DNA from: Collinsella sp. AF33-16
GTDB taxonomy: Bacteria; Actinomycetota; Coriobacteriia; Coriobacteriales; Coriobacteriaceae
Length of the DNA: 19,986 nt
Assembly (NCBI RefSeq): GCF_003475325.1
Contig: NZ_QRQC01000030.1
Coordinates: 1 to 19,986 of the forward strand
Direction: 5' to 3'
Positions 15,068 to 19,986 of the stretch are shown here, one piece after another. How positions within the stretch are numbered: the first letter of the stretch is position 1; each line of letters opens with the position of its first letter. Below the pieces are notes generated by a model. That model was given only the letters and a program-made list of their open reading frames with translations. It did no database searches and was not told the DNA's origin. A program made the translations under genes and the position numbers.

Positions 15068-17524
15068 ATGGATCTCTCCCGTGTCGTTTATTGCGAACCT
15101 TGGAGGGTTCTGCTCGAGCACCATCTGAGCCCTAAACTTGATTCAGCTGAGGCTGCTAGGCAGATTGCTGATCCAAGTTCGAGGCTATTTGACAATTTAG
15201 GCCAGCTCGACAACATCTTGAATCTGTGTGGCGCAATAGAGGGGGTTCTGCCTCCGAGCGACCTTGATCGTAAAAATGCGCATCAGTCAGCCTTGGATGA
15301 GCTGGATAAATATAAAGATATGCTCGAAATGGCGTATGCCTACAACAAAATTGATGAGCAACAGAAGGAACGCTTGCTAGAAATAGCTCGTCTGAACATG
15401 GGATTCTTCTTTGACTTGGAAGACTATGCCAATTGGAAGTGGTTCCTTAAGGGACTTCAGAAGCAGGTCGATGATCTTTCGCTTTCGCGTAAGACCGATC
15501 TTGATCGCAGGCTATCTTCTTGTCGTCGTAAGATCCAAGGTAAAAAATCCTCCTTGCTCGATAAGGCTACCGTTTTGTTTGAAGAGGGCAACTATGCTGT
15601 AGTTGAAGAGTATTTGAATAGAATAGATGCTGGCAAGCTTGATTTGGACGTAACGCCTATTACCGAGAGCGATGTTTTCTCGGAGTTTATTAGCGATGAT
15701 GTTTATAAACAGCTATTTGATTGTTGCAAGAAATCTAACAACCGAAACGATTTTGCCAAGTTCGCAAAGTCCTATATTAATAAGAATGCTCCGAAGAGTT
15801 GGGATACTGATTACAAAGATTCAGGCTATAAAGAAAACGCCTTGAAAATGGTTGGAAGTTGGCCAAAGCGCGGAAATAAAACCGGAAGTGCCGATTGCAA
15901 GGATATTGCTACATTCTTGAGAGCTCTTGGATTGTCTGTTAGGCAAGTTGAACGCACTTCTCAAGGCCAAGCTCGGTACTCCGCGTCGCTACGCCCCGCT
16001 TCTCGCGGAATGACTCAATACAGTCATCCTATTGCGGCATTTGGCACTAAAATGCCGTCAAAGCTAGATGTTTTGCTGTTGTTCGGTTCATTATCGCCTA
16101 GAGATATCTTGTCTAAAGTTCGTGCTGCCGGACTGACGAGGATGTCCCTCGTATTTGTTGATAGCCCAATGAGACTCGAGGATAAAAGAGCCTTGGCAGA
16201 GCTATCACATGCGAGCAACAATCATCTTCAATTTATCGTTATTGATCAGGTCCTTGCATTGTTCTTGGCCTTGCACGAAGAGCCCGAACGTCTTCAGTTA
16301 ATGCTGAAGTGCGCCTTGCCTTTTACGTTTTATCAACCATTTGTACGCGATGGCGGTCCTACCCCAGACGAAATGTTCTGCGGCAGGGATGCTGAGCTAA
16401 GAAGCATTATGGATCCTGGTGGAGCCATAATCGTCTATGGTGGCAGACAGTTGGGCAAGACTGCGCTTCTTCAAAGAGCCGAAAGCCTCTGCCAAAAACC
16501 TGATTCCAAAGAGTTCGCAGTCTATGTCAACATTCTTAATTGCCTGACTGAAAAGGATGTTGCCTGTAAGGTTGCTGAGGCTTTTGGTGCAAAAGCTGAA
16601 CTTTCGCTTGGAAAGGTTGAGGACATTCGGTCCCTTGCGGCAGCGATTGCTAAAGCCATGAACTCCAAGCTTGCTTCCAGGGTTCTGTTGCTTCTTGATG
16701 AGTGTGATAATTTTCTCAATGCTATTGCTGAGCACCATTACAGGGAGCTCCAGCCTCTTATCGACCTAAAAAGTGAATCTACTAATAGCTTTAAGTTTGT
16801 GATTGCGGGCTTGCATAATGTTTGCAGAGCAAAAAACGCTATTCAGGAGAACGGCTTCTCGGGCCAAGTTGGTTCACCCATTTGCGTCAAACCATTATCA
16901 CCCCAAGAAGCGCTGCAGCTAATTTCTAGGCCGCTGCTTTATTTGGGCTTCCAAGTTGATAGGTACCCTCATCTGGAGACCATCCTTACAAACACAAATT
17001 ACTATCCAGGAATCATCCAGTTCTTTGGGCATACACTGGTTGAAACCATGAAAGAACAGTATGGCGTTTATTATCGTGCTGCTGATGGACAGCCTCCGTA
17101 TCCTCTCCTTGAGGAGCAACTTGGCGAAATCATTAACAAGAATGATTTGAACAACAGTATTAGAGAAAAGTTCAGGCTCTCTCTGGAGCTCGATGAGCGA
17201 TACTTTATGCTTGCTCGGTGTATCGCCATGTTGAGCTTTGCTGCAGAACGCGAGGATGATCAGAAGTCCCTGCTTGACGGCTTCAGTATCGACGCTATTC
17301 AGAAATCAGCGATCGAATTCGACATCTCATGCCTAAAATGCGAATCCCAGAGCGCTCTGGAGATACTGCTTGACGAAATGGTCGAGATGGGTATTTTGAC
17401 TAAACCTTCTATGACTGTTCATTGTTATAAACTGCGCAGGCATTCGTTCTTGAATATCATCGGACCCAATGAAGATGCTGTTTTCGATGACATCATCGAA
17501 GCTAATGAGTGCGCTAAGGTTTAA
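15068..17524 (+). CDS. P-loop ATPase with helical N-terminus and extra alpha/beta domain, second gene of the unit
   Basis: The 818-residue protein has three regions. Residues 1-275 are helical and resemble a repeat or coiled scaffold. Residues about 280-415 look like an alpha/beta domain (ATFLRALGLSVRQVERT, KLDVLLLFGSLSPRDILSKV, RMSLVFVDS, NNHLQFIVIDQVLALFLAL). Then PFTFYQPF and MFCGRDAELR lead into the ATPase, with Walker A GGRQLGKT (458-465) and Walker B VLLLLDECDN (539-548). FKFVIAGLHNV is a sensor-like strand, and the C-terminal 120 residues look winged-helix-like. The GR-x-x-E entry and YGGRQLGKT resemble the MNS/STAND side of AAA+ ATPases. The start is ATG at 15068, and a TTG at 15062 is also possible. 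Neither has a visible ribosome site, so coupling to the upstream gene is likely. The specific family is not recognised. Confidence 0.75.
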   Translation: MDLSRVVYCEPWRVLLEHHLSPKLDSAEAARQIADPSSRLFDNLGQLDNILNLCGAIEGVLPPSDLDRKNAHQSALDELDKYKDMLEMAYAYNKIDEQQKERLLEIARLNMGFFFDLEDYANWKWFLKGLQKQVDDLSLSRKTDLDRRLSSCRRKIQGKKSSLLDKATVLFEEGNYAVVEEYLNRIDAGKLDLDVTPITESDVFSEFISDDVYKQLFDCCKKSNNRNDFAKFAKSYINKNAPKSWDTDYKDSGYKENALKMVGSWPKRGNKTGSADCKDIATFLRALGLSVRQVERTSQGQARYSASLRPASRGMTQYSHPIAAFGTKMPSKLDVLLLFGSLSPRDILSKVRAAGLTRMSLVFVDSPMRLEDKRALAELSHASNNHLQFIVIDQVLALFLALHEEPERLQLMLKCALPFTFYQPFVRDGGPTPDEMFCGRDAELRSIMDPGGAIIVYGGRQLGKTALLQRAESLCQKPDSKEFAVYVNILNCLTEKDVACKVAEAFGAKAELSLGKVEDIRSLAAAIAKAMNSKLASRVLLLLDECDNFLNAIAEHHYRELQPLIDLKSESTNSFKFVIAGLHNVCRAKNAIQENGFSGQVGSPICVKPLSPQEALQLISRPLLYLGFQVDRYPHLETILTNTNYYPGIIQFFGHTLVETMKEQYGVYYRAADGQPPYPLLEEQLGEIINKNDLNNSIREKFRLSLELDERYFMLARCIAMLSFAAEREDDQKSLLDGFSIDAIQKSAIEFDISCLKCESQSALEILLDEMVEMGILTKPSMTVHCYKLRRHSFLNIIGPNEDAVFDDIIEANECAKV

Positions 17525-17540
17525 AGGAAAGTGTGGCTTC

Positions 17541-18704
17541 ATGGGCATGGACCATTCGTACATATGGTGGACCAATGTTACGGGTCCTCGGATGTTTATA
17601 AAATCAGTCGTGAGTTCTCTCTCGGACAATTACAATGTGCGATTGCTTCTGCCCAAGTTGTGCCCTTGGCCAAATAGGATGAGGGAGTTAATTGCTGAAG
17701 CCGCCCAAAGCGAATACGCGCTGGAAGGTGTCACTATTGATGTGGTCACACCGGATGATTTTAACAATGCTCAGAGTCCAGTTGAAGTGCTGCTTGATCG
17801 CTACGCTCTGAATGACGTAAGACTAAGATATAGGAATTCACTTAATCCCGCTGAGTATCTTATCCAGAATCACGTGTTGAAAGACAGAATCGTCTGGTTG
17901 ACAGGTTTTGAGCCGAAAGACATTAAAACTTGGATGGGCTTAATCTGCGGGTGGCCATCTACAACACCTTTAGATGGATTGTTTGTTGTAGAGACTTCTT
18001 TTGATGGATGGTCTTCGCTGGATCAAAATGAAAATGATGGGTGCAAGACTATCAGTTATCGTGATTGCATAGGCGAGTATAGCGTTTCGTTATTCAATGG
18101 TTTACTTGTGGATGAAATGCCTTCAATGGCTTTTTCGGGTCAAGAAAAAAGCTACTGCGCCTCGCTGCTCTCCAACGTCTGCGGTGGGGACGTTGAGGTG
18201 TCAGATATCTTATCCGAGAACCTCGAACTTATGCTTGATAACAGCTATGATGTGCTCTGTTCTGTTTTAGATTGCTTTGATAATGATAGGGTCAAAGCTG
18301 ATCATAATAATGTTCTTGCTATCGCTCTGCGAGCCGATAAGGGCTCAATCGATCGAAGAGTCTGGAAAGCACAGGTCGAGATTCTGTTCCCCATCTTGGA
18401 GGCTAGGCGATTGGCGGTGATAGCAAGAGTACGTGATCAGCTTACCGCCGTTTTGGAAAGCAGTGATGTCTCTCAATTTGGCGAGCGCGTATCTGAACCC
18501 GAGGATGTTGAACTCGGAACCCTTGTATACCTAATGGCGCAAACTAACGATGACGGCGAAAGACTTTTATATATCCCCGATCGAGAGCTCAGGAACGAAA
18601 TCCATCTTCTTCGCGAATGCCGCAATATTATTGCGCACCACAAAATATGCGAATGGAGCCAAGTTAGATGGTTACTTGAATCAAGTGGAGATTCAGACGT
18701 ATAA
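17541..18704 (+). CDS. Unknown protein with C-terminal HEPN-like R-x4-H motif, third gene of the unit
   Basis: The 387-residue protein starts MGMDHSYIWWTNVTGPRMFI, followed by VRLLLPKLCPWPNRMREL. This is a conserved-looking Trp-rich N-terminus that I cannot assign. The middle is alpha/beta to about residue 230, then helical. Near the C-terminus, LLRECRNIIAHHKICEWSQV contains R361-N362-x3-H366, the R-x4-6-H spacing with a polar residue after Arg that marks many HEPN ribonuclease or RNA-binding domains. The position at the end of a helical segment also fits. This suggests, without proving, that it is the effector of the preceding ATPase. I chose the ATG at 17541, which has AAAGGAAAG at 17523-17531. 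A longer frame from 17469 would overlap the upstream gene by 56 bases without a ribosome site. Confidence 0.68.
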   Translation: MGMDHSYIWWTNVTGPRMFIKSVVSSLSDNYNVRLLLPKLCPWPNRMRELIAEAAQSEYALEGVTIDVVTPDDFNNAQSPVEVLLDRYALNDVRLRYRNSLNPAEYLIQNHVLKDRIVWLTGFEPKDIKTWMGLICGWPSTTPLDGLFVVETSFDGWSSLDQNENDGCKTISYRDCIGEYSVSLFNGLLVDEMPSMAFSGQEKSYCASLLSNVCGGDVEVSDILSENLELMLDNSYDVLCSVLDCFDNDRVKADHNNVLAIALRADKGSIDRRVWKAQVEILFPILEARRLAVIARVRDQLTAVLESSDVSQFGERVSEPEDVELGTLVYLMAQTNDDGERLLYIPDRELRNEIHLLRECRNIIAHHKICEWSQVRWLLESSGDSDV

Positions 18705-19169
18705 ATTTCTAGATAAGACACTTTCGCAATAATGCATTTATTGATTGGCTGGCCCATGGTTAAACGTCTCAATATTAATCGATATAAGAAATTAAACGAT
18801 ATTGCTATTGAATTTGACTGTGGCGTTAATGCCATATCGGGAACGAATGGCACTTGCAAGACTACCCTGCTGCATATGATCAGCAACGCATACAAAGCTG
18901 TCAGCAGGAAAGATCACCAATTTAAAGATCCCGAAGCATTAAGAATGATTAATTCTCTCAATGCTCAAGTGAATACGAAGATCGAAAAATTAGCAAAAGG
19001 TGATAGGCAGTATAATAACCCTGCCCCTGGCTATAAAGAGGGGTCGTTGTTTGAAGTCGAGTATTTAGATGGTTCGCGACTGTCTTTTAGAAAGCATAAT
19101 TCGGCCGTCAATAATCGATATGCAATTAAGCCCTATTACAAAAAAGGCAGTCATGATAGGTTGCCAGCC

Positions 19170-19172
19170 TAG
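19170..19172 (+). other. In-frame amber codon inside the OLD-like ATPase
   Basis: TAG lies between GCC and CCA, with the same frame open for over 400 bases before it and almost 800 bases after it. The flanks encode RLPA and PVLYLGL, which read like one continuous strand-turn block. A single base change from TCG (Ser), CAG, TTG, TGG or similar would produce it. Confidence 0.85.
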
Positions 19173-19960
19173 CCAGTGCTTTATCTCGGACTGGCTCGTC
19201 TAATTCCTTGGGGAGAATATCAAGACGACGGTGCGCTGAAAAACTCATCATTCATACTCCCTGAGGACGCCCAGTCTGAGCTGAGCGATCTTTATGCTCG
19301 AATCACCGGAATTCACGCAAGCTCATTTCAAGCACAAAGTCTAAGAGACATTAAGAAAAGACAAGAATTTAGCACGGATATTGAAGGCGTAGATTCAAAT
19401 ACAGTATCTAGCGGCGAAGAGAATGTCTTGATACTTCTAACCGCCTTGCTCTCATTAAAAAGATATTATGAGGCTTTGGACGAGAGCTCTCAATCGGAAA
19501 CGGTTTGTAGCCTATTGCTTGTTGACGAGCTTGATGCAACTCTGCACCCTTCGTTCCAATATGCTTTGCTTCAATTGCTTATTGAATACTCGACGCTATT
19601 CCATATTCAAATAGTCTTTACTACTCACAGTATCTTTATGTTAAAGCAAATGTTTAAAGAAAAACAGAATGTAATTTACCTGTATGACGGCGCAGGTGTT
19701 GTTTCCAAAATGGACAACCCTGATATTGAAAAAATAGAGATGTATCTCACAAATAGATCCCGAGCGGACCTATTCTCTGAAAAGAAAATACCTGTATTCA
19801 CCGAAGATGAAGAAGCAAGGTGCCTCATTCGCCTGTTGATATCCCATCTATGCAAACAGGCAGATGGATTTAATCACTTAAACAGACATATCCATTTGAT
19901 AGACGGAAATCTTGGCGGTGACGTTATATCTAGCCTATTTAAAGATGAGTATTTGCCCGC

Positions 19961-19986
19961 ATGAGCACCGCTGAATATTGCGAAAC
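19961..19986 (+). CDS. Open frame at the right edge: TOPRIM continuation or start of the next gene
   Basis: ATG at 19961 overlaps the TGA at 19962-19964 (ATGA) and encodes MSTAEYCE before the edge. It could be the next gene in an operon. More likely, in my reading, it is the true continuation of the ATPase after a one-base loss: inserting one base near 19960 joins SLFKDEYLPA to MSTAEYCE. Eight codons cannot decide this. Confidence 0.3.

Larger units (their letters stand above)
18756..19986 (+). pseudogene. OLD-like AAA ATPase with TOPRIM start, broken by an in-frame amber stop and a probable frameshift
   Basis: OLD-family proteins join an ABC-type ATPase to a TOPRIM nuclease and often act in phage defence. 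Here MVKRLNINRYKKLND leads to Walker A GTNGTCKT (18840-18863), then a signature SSGEENV, Walker B LLLVDELDATLHPSFQ and TTHS. A TOPRIM-like entry (IPVFTEDEEARCLI, HLIDGNLGGDVISSLF) follows. The frame is interrupted by TAG at 19170-19172 between RLPA and PVLYLGLARLIPWGE, a core block that reads straight through in the same frame. It ends at TGA 19962-19964, before the DxD acids a TOPRIM needs. I prefer the ATG at 18756 because 18732 adds an unlike MHLLIGWP. The alternatives are sequencing error, amber read-through, or two cooperating halves restarted at GTG 19176. The gene runs off the right edge if the frameshift is real. Confidence 0.66.

Noticed and set aside
17469..17540. Extended N-terminus for the third gene of the unit, starting at ATG 17469
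   Set aside because: It overlaps the ATPase gene by 56 bases and has no Shine-Dalgarno sequence. ATG 17541 follows AAAGGAAAG and gives a sensible N-terminus.
18732..19986. Calling the last gene GajA (Gabija), PtuA (Septu) or AriA (PARIS)
   Set aside because: The motifs only place it among OLD-like or ABC-type ATPases. The decisive partner gene lies beyond the edge, so a system name would be a guess.
1..19986. CRISPR arrays, tRNA or rRNA genes, insertion sequences, integrase or attachment-site repeats
   Set aside because: I looked for regularly spaced repeats, cloverleaf-like segments, transposase motifs and flanking direct repeats and saw none that I could support.

Overview
The window reads as part of a high-G+C Gram-positive (Actinomycetota) chromosome. 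A gut Coriobacteriia such as Collinsella or Olsenella is my best guess, from the G+C-rich codon use of the sugar-nucleotide genes and the gene mix. This is inference, because no rRNA or other marker gene is present. Every supported gene is on the + strand.

Bases 1-9133 are a surface polysaccharide (capsule or exopolysaccharide) operon. In order it encodes the C-terminal part of a Wzy-like polymerase cut by the left edge, a GT4-type glycosyltransferase, CapE, a polysaccharide pyruvyl transferase, an FrhB-like iron-sulfur protein, a Wzx-like flippase, CapF and CapG. CapE, CapF and CapG together form the known route from UDP-GlcNAc to UDP-N-acetyl-L-fucosamine. The three cap genes are strikingly G+C-rich, while the pyruvyl transferase, FrhB and Wzx genes between capE and capF are A+T-rich, so the operon is a mosaic. 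Several genes overlap at ATGA or TAATG junctions. A perfect hairpin at 9245-9279 closes the module.

From about 9134 on, the DNA stays A+T-rich and looks like a defence island. It starts with a 54-residue basic protein behind a very strong Shine-Dalgarno sequence. Next comes a 799-residue STAND-type NTPase with C-terminal TPR repeats. After a candidate extended -10 promoter there is a three-gene unit: a 952-residue protein with a winged-helix-like segment and an acidic linker, an 818-residue P-loop ATPase with a GGRQLGKT Walker A, and a 387-residue protein whose C-terminus carries a HEPN-like R-x4-H motif. I cannot match this trio to a named system, and it is the best candidate in the window for an undescribed one.

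The window ends in an OLD-like ATPase gene that appears broken. A single in-frame amber stop splits it at 19170-19172. The frame then closes at 19962 in the middle of what looks like a TOPRIM domain, just where an ATG in another frame carries on. All function calls in the defence half rest on motifs and on remembered family patterns. No search was run.
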